Assembly (NCBI GenBank): GCA_022820925.1
Contig: JAJEEO010000011.1
Span: forward strand, 62,001 to 126,000
Source of the DNA: Acidimicrobiia bacterium
GTDB taxonomy: Bacteria; Actinomycetota; Acidimicrobiia; Acidimicrobiales; Poriferisodalaceae
Length of the DNA stretch: 64,000 nucleotides
Reading direction: 5' to 3'
The position numbers and the translations under genes are program-made. Below the pieces are notes generated by a model. It searched no databases. It was not told where the DNA came from and worked only from the letters and a program-made list of their open reading frames with translations. This document shows positions 26,205 through 33,899 of the stretch, piece after piece (the stretch's first letter is position 1; every line of letters begins with the position of its first letter).

Positions 26205-27837
26205 CGTACCTGAGCTTGTGCCGGCCCGGATGGTCAACGAGTTCGTGTACTGCCCGCGGCTGTTCTATCTCGAATGGGTGCAGGCCAGATTCGAGGACAA
26301 CGCCGACACGGTGCACGGTCGCTATGTGCATCGCAACGTGGACAAGGGCGGCGGTCGGATGGGCGAGTCGTCGGAGGACGATCCGGTTCGCGACGCCCGC
26401 TCTGTGCTCGTGAGCTCGGAGCGTCTGGGTCTTATTGCGAAGACGGACATCGTCGAGGGATCCGACGGCGAGGTGGTGCCTGTGGAGGTCAAGCGGGGCC
26501 GGCCGCCGAAGCACGGTCCCGCATGGGAACCTGAGCTGGTGCAGTTGGCCGCAATCGGGCTGATCTTGCGCGACAACGGCTACGACTGCGAGAACGGCCA
26601 GTTCTATTTCGCCTCGTCGCGAGAACGCACGACCGTCGAGTTCGATAGCCGCTTGGTTGACCGGACGCTCGACACCGTCGATCGGCTGCGCCAGGTCGCC
26701 GCTGCCGATGATCCGCCGCCGCCGCTGGTGGACAGCCCGAAGTGCCCGCGCTGTTCGCTGGTGGGCATCTGCCTTCCCGACGAGACCAATTTCCACACCG
26801 GGCGAGTCGAGGGGACGCCTCGACGCCTGACGCCTCGCGATTCGGCTGCGCGGCCGCTGTATGTCGGCCAGCAAGGCGCTCGCCTCGGCATCAGTCAGCG
26901 TCGGGTCGAAGTGAAGGTCAATCGCGAGGTGGTCAGCAGCGAGCGCCTGATCGATGTCTCGCAGATCAATCTCACAGGCAACGTTCAGGTATCCACTCAG
27001 CTGCTGAATGCAGCGTTCCGGGAGGACATCCCGGTGTGCTGGTTCAGCTACGGCGGATGGTTCCAAGGGATGGCCCACGGCCTGCCGTCCAAGCATGTGG
27101 AGCTGCGGCGGCGCCAGGTCGCGGTGGCGGCTCAGGCTGGCCTGCCGTTGGCGCGGCAGATGATCGTGGGCAAGATCCGCAACTCCCGAACCCTGTTGAT
27201 GCGCAACTCTCGTGAACCGGTGGATGCGGCCGTCGGGCAGCTGAAGGAGCTCGCTGGCAAGGCTGCCGAGGCTGACTCGGTGGAGTCGCTGCTCGGACTC
27301 GAAGGCGCTGCGGCGCGATCGTACTTCGGCAGCTTCGCGTCGATGCTGAAGGACGACCGTCTCGGCACTTTCGACTTCAACGGCCGCAACCGGCGACCGC
27401 CTCGCGACCCCGTCAATTGCCTGCTGTCGTTCCTGTACGCGCTGTTGGTCAAGGACCTCACGGCGGTGGCGTTCTCGATCGGCTTCGATCCTTACCTGGG
27501 CGTGTATCACCGACCGAGATTCGGGCGGCCCGCGCTCGCACTCGATCTCGCCGAGGAGTTCCGGCCCATCATCGCCGAGTCAGTCGTTGTGAACGCCGTG
27601 AACAACGGCGAAGTGGCCGAGAACGGCTTTGTCGTCCGGGCCGGGGGAGTAGCACTCGAGCAGCCGGCGCGCCGAGCAGTCATCGCCGCCTACGAGCGGC
27701 GCCTCGACCACGAGGTCACCCACCCGACGTACGGCTACAAGATCACCTACCGTCGCGTTCTCGAGGTCCAGGCACGGATGCTCGCGGCAAGCATGCTCGG
27801 CGAGATCCCCGAGTACGTTCCCTTCATGACCAGGTAG
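26197..27837 (+). CDS. cas4-cas1: Cas4-Cas1 fusion, CRISPR adaptation integrase with PAM-processing nuclease
   Basis: A 546-residue fusion typical of type I-U/I-G. Residues 1-205 are Cas4, a RecB-like nuclease: the first cluster Cys is in EFVYCPRLFYLEW, the metal-binding residues lie in VVPVEVKRG, and the last three Cys are in CPRCSLVGIC, so the iron-sulfur cluster looks complete. Residues about 215-546 are Cas1 (RPLYVGQQGARLGISQRR, then VSTQLLNAAFREDIPVCWFS, and DPVNCLLSFLYALL with the active-site region YLGVYHRPRFGRPALALDLAEEF). Cas4 trims prespacers at the PAM, and Cas1 joins them to the leader-proximal repeat. The GTG start at 26197 lies inside the end of the cas8-like gene. Confidence 0.93.
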   Translation: MPNVPELVPARMVNEFVYCPRLFYLEWVQARFEDNADTVHGRYVHRNVDKGGGRMGESSEDDPVRDARSVLVSSERLGLIAKTDIVEGSDGEVVPVEVKRGRPPKHGPAWEPELVQLAAIGLILRDNGYDCENGQFYFASSRERTTVEFDSRLVDRTLDTVDRLRQVAAADDPPPPLVDSPKCPRCSLVGICLPDETNFHTGRVEGTPRRLTPRDSAARPLYVGQQGARLGISQRRVEVKVNREVVSSERLIDVSQINLTGNVQVSTQLLNAAFREDIPVCWFSYGGWFQGMAHGLPSKHVELRRRQVAVAAQAGLPLARQMIVGKIRNSRTLLMRNSREPVDAAVGQLKELAGKAAEADSVESLLGLEGAAARSYFGSFASMLKDDRLGTFDFNGRNRRPPRDPVNCLLSFLYALLVKDLTAVAFSIGFDPYLGVYHRPRFGRPALALDLAEEFRPIIAESVVVNAVNNGEVAENGFVVRAGGVALEQPARRAVIAAYERRLDHEVTHPTYGYKITYRRVLEVQARMLAASMLGEIPEYVPFMTR

Positions 27838-27841
27838 AGCC

Positions 27842-28138
27842 ATGAGTGATCGACGCCGATACTTGGTCTCATACGACATCCGAGATCCGAAGCGGCTGCG
27901 CAAAGTCCACAAGGCCATGAAGGCGTACGGTTGGCCCATGCATTACAGCGTGTTCATCAGCGATCTTGACAATATTGAACTGATCGACCTCAAGTTCGAA
28001 CTTGGAGAAGTGATCCACCATGGAGAAGACACAGTTGCATTCGTCGACCTAGGAATGCCAACAGAGCGCGGCCGAGAGTGCTTTGATTTTCTCGGAATAG
28101 CGCCACCACTGCCACAATCCGGGCCGGTTATCGTCTGA
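27842..28138 (+). CDS. cas2: Cas2, CRISPR adaptation scaffold
   Basis: A 98-residue ferredoxin-fold protein: RRYLVSYDIRDPKRLRKVHK with the conserved Asp after the first strand, then GWPMHYSVFISDL, matching the Cas2 beta-alpha-beta pattern. It forms the dimer bridging two Cas1 dimers during spacer insertion. It starts four bases after the cas4-cas1 stop, with AGGTAGAG upstream, and is the last gene of the operon. Its base composition is slightly less GC-rich than that of its neighbours, and the leader and array follow directly. Confidence 0.95.
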   Translation: MSDRRRYLVSYDIRDPKRLRKVHKAMKAYGWPMHYSVFISDLDNIELIDLKFELGEVIHHGEDTVAFVDLGMPTERGRECFDFLGIAPPLPQSGPVIV

Positions 28139-28308
28139 TGCGAGCGGTCCAGTCAGGCTCCGATGCCCGGGCAGCGCTCGCAACCCTGAAGTACGGGCCT
28201 GATATGCACCTTGACAACAGAATCCAATGCTTCCCGAGCACTCCTACACAGGGAGCGCTCGCAACTGCTCTCAAAGCCGCTGGTCAGAGCCGGTAGATTT
28301 CGAGAGCG
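28139..28308 (+). promoter_or_regulatory. CRISPR leader region
   Basis: The 170 bases between cas2 and the first repeat are non-coding and lie at the conserved end of the array, which fits the leader carrying the array promoter and Cas1-Cas2 docking sites. A 12-base direct repeat, AGCGCTCGCAAC, occurs at 28173-28184 and 28254-28265. The last 20 bases before the first repeat, GTAGATTTCGAGAGCG, have no obvious symmetry. Confidence 0.7.
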
Positions 28309-28782
28309 GTTTGGCCGGAGATATCTCCGGCCCTTCATTGAAGCGAGTGCTTGCACGGCTGCACGTCGCGGCTGGTGTGACGGTTTGGCCGGAGATATCT
28401 CCGGCCCTTCATTGAAGCCAGTTCCTTGCCACGAAGAAGGGCGAGCAGATCACCCAGTTTGGTCGGAAATGTCTCCGGCCCTTCATTGAAGCCCGTAGGC
28501 GCGTAGTCGTCCCACTCGGTTGGGAACCGTTTGGCCAGGGATGTCTCCGGCCCTTCATTGAAGCGCGGCCCAGTCGAACGCCCAGGCTGCGACGCGCAGC
28601 ACATTTGGCCGATCTATCGATCGGCCCTTCATTGAAGCTCGACGTGGTTGCCGACAATCCGGTTGTAATGCACCGAACTCGGCTGGCCAATTGGCTAGCC
28701 CTTCATTGAAGTGATTGTGCCGTGAACTCGCGGATTACCGATTTGGTGTTGGCCGATTGATTGATCGGCCCCTCTTTGGAGT
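28309..28782 (+). CRISPR. Type I-G CRISPR array: seven 36-base repeats, six spacers, repeats diverging distally
   Basis: Repeats lie at 28309-28344, 28383-28418, 28457-28492, 28529-28564, 28603-28638, 28677-28712 and 28747-28782; spacers are 38, 38, 36, 38, 38 and 34 bases. The consensus is GTTT, then a 20-base palindrome with arms GGCCGGAG and CTCCGGCC, then CTTCATTGAAGC. Repeats 1-2 are identical. Repeats 3-4 differ at 3-4 stem or loop positions. Repeats 5-7 have new stems (GGCCGATC/GATCGGCC, GGCTGGCC/GGCTAGCC, GGCCGATT/GATCGGCC) that still pair, while the CTTCATTGAAG tail stays constant through repeat 6. The leader end adjoins cas2, so transcription is plus-strand and the crRNA 5' handle should be ATTGAAGC. 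Confidence 0.95.
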
Positions 28783-28819
28783 TGTGTCGTGAATGCCGTC
28801 TGGATGCCAGCGGCGCGTT

Positions 28820-28855
28820 ACCTGACCGAAAGTTCAGCCGGTCACTCATTGGATA
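28820..28855 (+). repeat. Cryptic eighth CRISPR repeat, heavily decayed
   Basis: After a 37-base interval from repeat 7, a 36-base segment keeps the repeat plan: a 20-base block starting GACCG and ending CGGTC (five pairs left of the stem), then ACTCATTGGATA, which matches 7 of 12 tail positions including TCATTG. Its spacing matches that of the array. It ends eight bases before the stop codon of the next, convergent gene. Confidence 0.55.
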
Positions 28856-28863
28856 GCCGCTGG

Positions 28864-29859
28864 CTATTCGGCGGGGAAGGGGAGCTGGAGCCACCAGGGG
28901 CGGCTGACGGCGTCGACGCGGGTCACCCACTTGACCCACCAGAAGCCTCGCCGGCCGGGCGCGACCAGCCGTACCGGGGCGCCGTGGCCCCGTCGCAGGG
29001 GTTCCCCGCCGTAGCCGACGGCCAGGTACAGGTTGGCAGCGTCGCGGGCGGGGAAGAGGCGGCTGTAGCCGGTCAGCGACGTGACTTCCAGCGTGGGCGC
29101 GTCGGTGTCACCGAGCAATTCGGCCAACGGCACTGCATCCCACGATTGGCGGCTCCACCACCCGCCGGTGCAGTCGAGGTCGGCTTGCACCGGCGCAGCG
29201 TGGTCGTACAAGGTCTTGAGCTTCACTGGCTCGCCTGCGACGGTGAGCTCCCAGTCCGAGGCGTCCACCCGGGGCGACCGGTCGTTGAGCCACATCGTTG
29301 TCGGCATCTCGGCGGGGTTGAACGAGCCGATCTCGTGTGAGCCCGTGAACCGCCGGTTGTCGCCCACCACCAGCTGCTGGATCCAGTACGCAGCTCCCGC
29401 GGCTGCCAGCGCGATGGCACCGCCGACGAACGCCCGGCGGTCGAGGTCGGTGATGCCGGGACGCCCCGGCCGGCTGGCGATGTGCCACAGCAGCAGCGGG
29501 GCCACGAACGCGACCAGCAGGACATGGGTCCACAGCGCCGACCAGTAGCCCACGCCGTGCCAGAGCCCGGTGGCGTGCAGCACGCCGAGCACGACCGTTG
29601 CGACGACGAGAGCCCCCAGAAGCATCGACAGCCACCGGCTGGCGCGACGGCGCTTGAGCCCGGTGCGCACCGAGCCCCGGAGCTTCGCCGGCGCCATCGC
29701 CAGCAGACTCAGGCCGGCAATGGCGTGGGCGACGGTCAGCCAGCGGCCCCAGCCGGTGCCCACCGCCCACGACGCCAAACCCGTGCCAACTGCAACGATC
29801 GCCGCAGCGGCCAAGAGCACATCGACCTGCCGGGCGGTGAGCAACGCGCCACGGCTCAT
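28864..29859 (-). CDS. Molybdopterin-dependent oxidoreductase with N-terminal membrane (cytochrome b-like) domain
   Basis: 331 residues. The N-terminal half has about four hydrophobic helices with His residues (TVAHAIAGLSLLAMAP, then ALWTHVLLVAFVAPLLLWH), resembling a di-haem membrane anchor. The C-terminal half is a sulfite-oxidase-fold molybdopterin domain, with WELTVAGEPVKLKTLYD, the cofactor Cys in DLDCTGGWWSRQSWDAVPL and the ending VRLVAPGRRGFWWVKWV. Proteins of this build pass electrons from the membrane to a periplasmic reductase such as a methionine-sulfoxide-repair type, but the substrate is unknown. The length is short for a full cytochrome fusion. A small hairpin at 28852-28868 spans its stop codon. 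It is convergent with the CRISPR array and apparently unrelated to it. Confidence 0.83.
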   Translation of the reverse strand: MSRGALLTARQVDVLLAAAAIVAVGTGLASWAVGTGWGRWLTVAHAIAGLSLLAMAPAKLRGSVRTGLKRRRASRWLSMLLGALVVATVVLGVLHATGLWHGVGYWSALWTHVLLVAFVAPLLLWHIASRPGRPGITDLDRRAFVGGAIALAAAGAAYWIQQLVVGDNRRFTGSHEIGSFNPAEMPTTMWLNDRSPRVDASDWELTVAGEPVKLKTLYDHAAPVQADLDCTGGWWSRQSWDAVPLAELLGDTDAPTLEVTSLTGYSRLFPARDAANLYLAVGYGGEPLRRGHGAPVRLVAPGRRGFWWVKWVTRVDAVSRPWWLQLPFPAE

Positions 29860-29884
29860 GTCATGCCGATCTGAGTCGGCCTCC

Positions 29885-29996
29885 GCGCGCTCGACGGTCT
29901 CGGCGAATTGATGGCTCCATCATGTCCGCCGGCGAGGCCAATGTGGCCCACGCGCAGCGCGCTCGACGGTCCCGGCGAACAGATGCCGCCATCGTG
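29885..29996. repeat. Imperfect 40-base direct repeat, two copies
   Basis: Segments 29885-29924 and 29957-29996 both begin GCGCGCTCGACGGT and agree at roughly 33 of 40 positions, with a 72-base period. They lie in the 231-base gap between the oxidoreductase start and the end of the ABC substrate-binding gene. No coding potential was accepted here. They could be regulator sites for the oxidoreductase or remains of a local duplication. Confidence 0.6.
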
Positions 29997-30090
29997 CGGC
30001 TCGCACCCAGTCCGGCGCTGGAGATAGCCGACCGGGGTGACGGCAGCGAGACCGCCGCCACCCCAGCCGGTCTGGTCGGCGTGCGAGCGG

Positions 30091-31215
30091 CTACTCGCCG
30101 CCCTCGAGCAGCACGACGGGGATCCGCTCCCAGTCGTCGCCCACGACATCGATGCCCGCGTCCCGCAGATTCGCGACCGCCGCCTCGGCGATGTCGGTGC
30201 GGTACGCACCATCGTCAGGCTCCGCAGCCAGGATGCCCTCGCTGGTGGCCACGTCAACCGTCTGTGCCCACAGGTCGGGATCCATGATGCCCGCACCCAG
30301 CGGAGACGGCCAGATCAGCGCGCTGATCTCGTTCATCTGCCACGTCTGGTGCGACTGGCCCAGCGTCGGGACGTTGTCGAGCACGATCTGCACGCACTCC
30401 TCGGTGTTGTCCCGGCAGTGGATCCAGCCGCGCAGCGACGCCTCCACGAACCGGACCGCCGCGTCGTAGTACGCAGGATCGTCATCGAGGCGGTCGGCAT
30501 CAGCCCACAGGGCGTCCTGGAGCATCGCCGTGCCCTCGTCGTTCCAGTCGATGATGTTGAGATCGGACGGCTGGTAGAGCTCGCCGGTCGCCGGGTTGAT
30601 CGTCTCGAGCACTTGCGCGTACTCGTTGTAGATCATCGCCTGCGCCGCATCGATCTCGCCGGAGATCAACGCCAGCATGTCGAAGTTCTGCTGCACCAGC
30701 TGGATGTCGGAATCCGGGTCCAACCCGCTGCGGCGCAGCCCGGCCAGCAGCTCGAACTCGTTGCCGAATCCCCAGTTGCCCACGGTGCGGCCTTCGAGGT
30801 CGGACACCGAGTTGATGCCGGAGTCCACGAAGGACACCTGCAAGGTGGCGCTCCGCTGGAACACCTGGGCAATGTTGGTGATGTTGGCACCTTCCTCGCG
30901 TGGCACCAAGCCCCTCGGCACCCACGAGACAGCGAATTCCGCAGCACCCGAATCCAGCACCGAGGCCGGCACGATGTCGACACCGCCCTCGAGGATGGTC
31001 ACGTCGAGTCCGACGTCTTCGTAGAAGCCGAGTGCCTGCGCCGCGTAGTAGCCGGCGAACTGTGCTTGGGTGAACCACTGCAGCTGCAGCGACACCTCCG
31101 AGATGGGCTCGAATTCGGGCTCATCCGCGTCGTCGCCGCCGGTGCAGGCCGCGGCTAGCAGGCCGAGCGCCAGCAGCGGCGTCAACAGCCGCAATGTCAA
31201 TTTCCTGGTCCCCAT
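30091..31215 (-). CDS. ABC transporter substrate-binding lipoprotein, NMT1/THI5-like
   Basis: A 374-residue lipoprotein: a basic n-region, a hydrophobic stretch and the lipobox LLAAAC, with the Cys at about residue 24. The mature part starts with an acidic linker and the family signature LQLQWFTQAQFAGYYAAQALGFYEDVGLDV, shared by ThiY/RibY-type binders of pyrimidine or flavin-like heterocycles. ATG 31215 has GGGAGG 6 bases upstream; the longer frame has no ribosome site. It is the last gene of a minus-strand set whose other members are two permeases, an ATPase and pyrimidine/hydantoin-degrading enzymes, so a pyrimidine base, hydantoin or N-carbamoyl compound is the likely ligand (inference). 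Confidence 0.87.
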   Translation of the reverse strand: MGTRKLTLRLLTPLLALGLLAAACTGGDDADEPEFEPISEVSLQLQWFTQAQFAGYYAAQALGFYEDVGLDVTILEGGVDIVPASVLDSGAAEFAVSWVPRGLVPREEGANITNIAQVFQRSATLQVSFVDSGINSVSDLEGRTVGNWGFGNEFELLAGLRRSGLDPDSDIQLVQQNFDMLALISGEIDAAQAMIYNEYAQVLETINPATGELYQPSDLNIIDWNDEGTAMLQDALWADADRLDDDPAYYDAAVRFVEASLRGWIHCRDNTEECVQIVLDNVPTLGQSHQTWQMNEISALIWPSPLGAGIMDPDLWAQTVDVATSEGILAAEPDDGAYRTDIAEAAVANLRDAGIDVVGDDWERIPVVLLEGGE

Positions 31216-31269
31216 GTCAACCCTCCCCAGGTTGGTTTCTCCTATAGGACCCCACGACCCCAACAGACG

Positions 31270-32052
31270 TCATTGCGCCCTCCGTGCTGCGAAGTACCAC
31301 GGCATGACGAGCCGTTCGAGCACGACAGCGATCGCGTAGAGGCCGATGCCCACCAGCGATCCGGCCAGAACAGCGGCCCACGCGTCGTCGTAACGCGTCA
31401 GGCCGGCTGAGTTGGTGATGATGTTGCCGAGAGCGTCCTGCCGCCCGCCGAAGTACTCGGCCACGATGGCGGCGATCACCGCCAGCGACGTTGCGAGCTT
31501 CAGCGCGGTGAAGAAGTACGGCATCGCATTGGGGATTCGCACCTCGCGCATGATCCGCCACTTGCCCGCGCCGTAGGACTCCATCAGCTCGATCTGGCTC
31601 GGTTCGATGTGCCCGAGCCCCCGGGTGGTATTGATGAACACCGGGAAGAAGACCAGCACCACCACGACTGCCTGGTTGGAGCGGGGCGACAGGATCCCGA
31701 ACCAGGCGTTGAAGATTGGCGCCAGGGCGATGATCGGCACGGCATTGACCGCGACCGCCAGCGGCGTGAGCGTCTCGTGTGCCGATCGGAACGCGGTCAC
31801 GAGCACGGCCGCCAGTGCACCCACCACCACGCCGGCGATCAGGCCGGTGACGATGATGAACCCGGTGATGCCGGTCGCGGTCGAGATCGCGTCGAAGTCG
31901 CCGAACAGGGCGCTGACGATGGTTGAGGGAGGCGGCAGCACGAAGCCGTCGGGGTTCAGCACGGCCAGCAGGGCTTCCCAGCAGCCGAACATGATCGCCG
32001 CCGCCACCACAGGAGGCAGCCACGCCCGCAGCACAGCCTTCGCGGCGGTCAC
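31270..32052 (-). CDS. ABC transporter permease (second)
   Basis: A 260-residue inner-membrane protein of the SsuC/TauC/ThiX permease type with about six helices and the EAA loop ELMESYGAGKWRIMREVRIPNAMPYFFTALK near residue 165, which docks the ATPase. Its start overlaps the ATPase stop by four bases, and it sits 54 bases upstream of the binding-protein gene. With the permease at 32882 it should form a heterodimeric channel, since the two sequences share the fold but are clearly different. Confidence 0.9.
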   Translation of the reverse strand: MTAAKAVLRAWLPPVVAAAIMFGCWEALLAVLNPDGFVLPPPSTIVSALFGDFDAISTATGITGFIIVTGLIAGVVVGALAAVLVTAFRSAHETLTPLAVAVNAVPIIALAPIFNAWFGILSPRSNQAVVVVLVFFPVFINTTRGLGHIEPSQIELMESYGAGKWRIMREVRIPNAMPYFFTALKLATSLAVIAAIVAEYFGGRQDALGNIITNSAGLTRYDDAWAAVLAGSLVGIGLYAIAVVLERLVMPWYFAARRAQ

Positions 32053-32885
32053 GAGGCGTGGTCCCCTCGCAGCGCGTTGCGCACTGCGGTCACGTTGGCG
32101 AAGTACTCCGGATGGTCGCGGGTCGCCTCGCTGCGCTCACCCAGGTCGGTGTCGATGACGGCCGAGATCCTGCCCGGTCGGGGCGACATCACCACTACCC
32201 GCGTCGACAGAAACACGGCCTCGCTGATGGAGTGGGTCACGAAGATCACCGTGGTCTGGGTCTCGTTCCAGATCCGCAGCAGCTCGTTCTGCATGTGCTC
32301 GCGGGTCATCTCGTCGAGCGCGCCGAACGGCTCGTCCATCAGCAGCAGCTTCGGGTCGAACGACATCGCCCGGGCAATGGCGACCCGCTGCTGCATGCCG
32401 CCCGACAGCTCCGCAGGATGGTGCCGGGCGAACTCGCTCAGCTTCACCAGTTCGAGCATCTCGGCGGACCGTTGCCGTCGGTCGGCCGCATTCCAGCCCA
32501 TCAGCTCGAGGGGCAGCTCGATGTTGCGCGACACGTTGCGCCAGTCGAACAGGCCCGCCCGCTGGAACACCATCGAGTAGTCGCGGTCGAGCCGTGCCCG
32601 GTCCGCAGGCTTGCCGTTGACGGTGACGGACCCCTCGCTCACGTCGGTCAGCGCGGCGATCAGCCGCAGCAAGGTGCTCTTGCCGCAGCCCGAGGGACCG
32701 ATCAGCGTGACGAACTCGCCGGCTGCGATCCGCAGGTCGATCCCGGTCAGCGCGTGGACCTCGTTGGAACGTCCTGGATTGAACACCTTGTCCACGCCCG
32801 CCACCTCGACGGCGGCCACGACGGCCTCGCAGTCACGATCGCCATCTGGGGGTTCAGGACCGTTTGTCGGGAAGCCGTTGCTCAT
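32049..32885 (-). CDS. ABC transporter ATP-binding protein
   Basis: A 278-residue SsuB/TauB/ThiZ-type ATPase. Walker A is LIGPSGCGKSTLLRLI near residue 62, the Q-loop is SMVFQRAGLFDW, the signature is LSGGMQQRVAIARAM near residue 158, Walker B is LLLMDEPFGALDE, and the H-loop is VTHSISEAVFL. ATG 32885 overlaps the preceding permease stop as ATGA; a far longer in-frame reading exists upstream but would run through that permease in a wrong frame. It energises import by the flanking permeases and the NMT1-like lipoprotein. Confidence 0.93.
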   Translation of the reverse strand: MSNGFPTNGPEPPDGDRDCEAVVAAVEVAGVDKVFNPGRSNEVHALTGIDLRIAAGEFVTLIGPSGCGKSTLLRLIAALTDVSEGSVTVNGKPADRARLDRDYSMVFQRAGLFDWRNVSRNIELPLELMGWNAADRRQRSAEMLELVKLSEFARHHPAELSGGMQQRVAIARAMSFDPKLLLMDEPFGALDEMTREHMQNELLRIWNETQTTVIFVTHSISEAVFLSTRVVVMSPRPGRISAVIDTDLGERSEATRDHPEYFANVTAVRNALRGDHAS

Positions 32886-33889
32886 GTCCCGTACTGCCCT
32901 TGTTCTGGCTCCCGTCCCTTGCGTCCGACCAGCACATACTCGACCGTCGAGATCACCAGGAAGACGAAGATCCCCAATGCGGCCGCCCCGAGCACGGCGA
33001 CATAGAGGCGCTCGGGTCCCGTCGTGTAGCGCTGGGCTTCGAGCAGCACCCGGCGACCGAGGCCGCCTTTGACGCCGGCGGAGATCTCGCCGACGATGGC
33101 GCCCACCACGCTGGCGGTCGCCGCGATCTTGAACGCAGCGAACAGGTATGGCAGCGATGCCGGCAGGCGCAGGCGCCACAGCGTCTGGCCCCATCGTGCG
33201 GCGTAGGAGTCCATCAGCTCGAGGTTCTCGGGGCGGGGCGACTGCAGGCCCCGCAGGCCGTTGATCGTCACGGGGAAGAAGGTCAGGTACGTCGCGATGA
33301 TGGACACCGACATCCAGTCCTGCCATTCGAACGGCAGAAAGTCGAAGCTCTTGCGTCCCCAGATCACGATAATAGGCGCTATCGCGATCAGCGGGATGGT
33401 TTGGCTGGCGATGACGTGGGGCACCAGCGCACGCTCCAGGCGCCCCGAGGTGGTCAGTGCGATGGCGATGCCCAGCCCGACGACGACGCCGATGGCGAAC
33501 CCGACCGCCGCTTCTCGCAGCGTGAACGCTGCTTCGGAGGCGACGATCGACCAGAAGGCCTCGCCCGAGCCTCGCGGCTCCTCGAAGATCCCCGCCAGGA
33601 TGTCGCCCACGGGCGGCATCTTGAGGTCGGTGGTCTCGGGCAGGAACGACCCGATCACAGGCCAGCCGGACTGAGCATCGTCGATGGCGGCCCCCACTGC
33701 TTTGTATCCGGTGTACGCCAGGCTCAGCAGGCACACGAACACGACCAGAACGACGACCTGGCGAGCGATGCGGAGCGTGCGAGCGCGGCGGCGCTCACGG
33801 GCCGCCTGCAGGCGGATCATCTGGTCGCGGACGACGGGGTCGTCTTCGGCCAACGCGCTGGCGGCCCCCGAGGCGGTGTCAGCCGGCAC
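32882..33889 (-). CDS. ABC transporter permease (first)
   Basis: A 335-residue permease, longer than its partner because of a cytoplasmic N-terminal segment rich in Arg before the first helix and a periplasmic stretch near residues 80-120. The EAA docking loop reads ELMDSYAARWGQTLWRLRLPASLPYLFAAFK. It begins ten bases after the LLM oxidoreductase stop on the same strand and overlaps the ATPase start by four bases, so the transporter is evidently co-expressed with the catabolic enzymes upstream. Confidence 0.9.
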   Translation of the reverse strand: MPADTASGAASALAEDDPVVRDQMIRLQAARERRRARTLRIARQVVVLVVFVCLLSLAYTGYKAVGAAIDDAQSGWPVIGSFLPETTDLKMPPVGDILAGIFEEPRGSGEAFWSIVASEAAFTLREAAVGFAIGVVVGLGIAIALTTSGRLERALVPHVIASQTIPLIAIAPIIVIWGRKSFDFLPFEWQDWMSVSIIATYLTFFPVTINGLRGLQSPRPENLELMDSYAARWGQTLWRLRLPASLPYLFAAFKIAATASVVGAIVGEISAGVKGGLGRRVLLEAQRYTTGPERLYVAVLGAAALGIFVFLVISTVEYVLVGRKGREPEQGQYGT

Positions 33890-33899
33890 GACGCTCAGC

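Noticed and set aside
26103-26215. A different frame at the end of the cas8-like gene that reads plausibly (RWLGDYPDPDVEYRPGQQ), suggesting a frameshift
   Set aside because: The annotated frame ends in GITRILTSSI and KYGRFGPPRVIW, which resembles the usual C-terminus of this family, and its stop gives a normal overlap with cas4-cas1. The alternative frame runs on as a shadow through cas4.
28852-28868. Hairpin GATAGCC/GGCTATT considered as a ninth CRISPR repeat
   Set aside because: It is out of phase with the array, lacks the CATTG tail, and spans the stop codon of the oxidoreductase; a small terminator is more likely.
32049-33734. A 561-codon minus-strand frame that could be taken for a fusion with the ABC ATPase
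   Set aside because: Everything before residue 284 is out-of-frame translation of the permease at 32882-33889. The ATPase has its own ATG at 32885 overlapping the permease stop.
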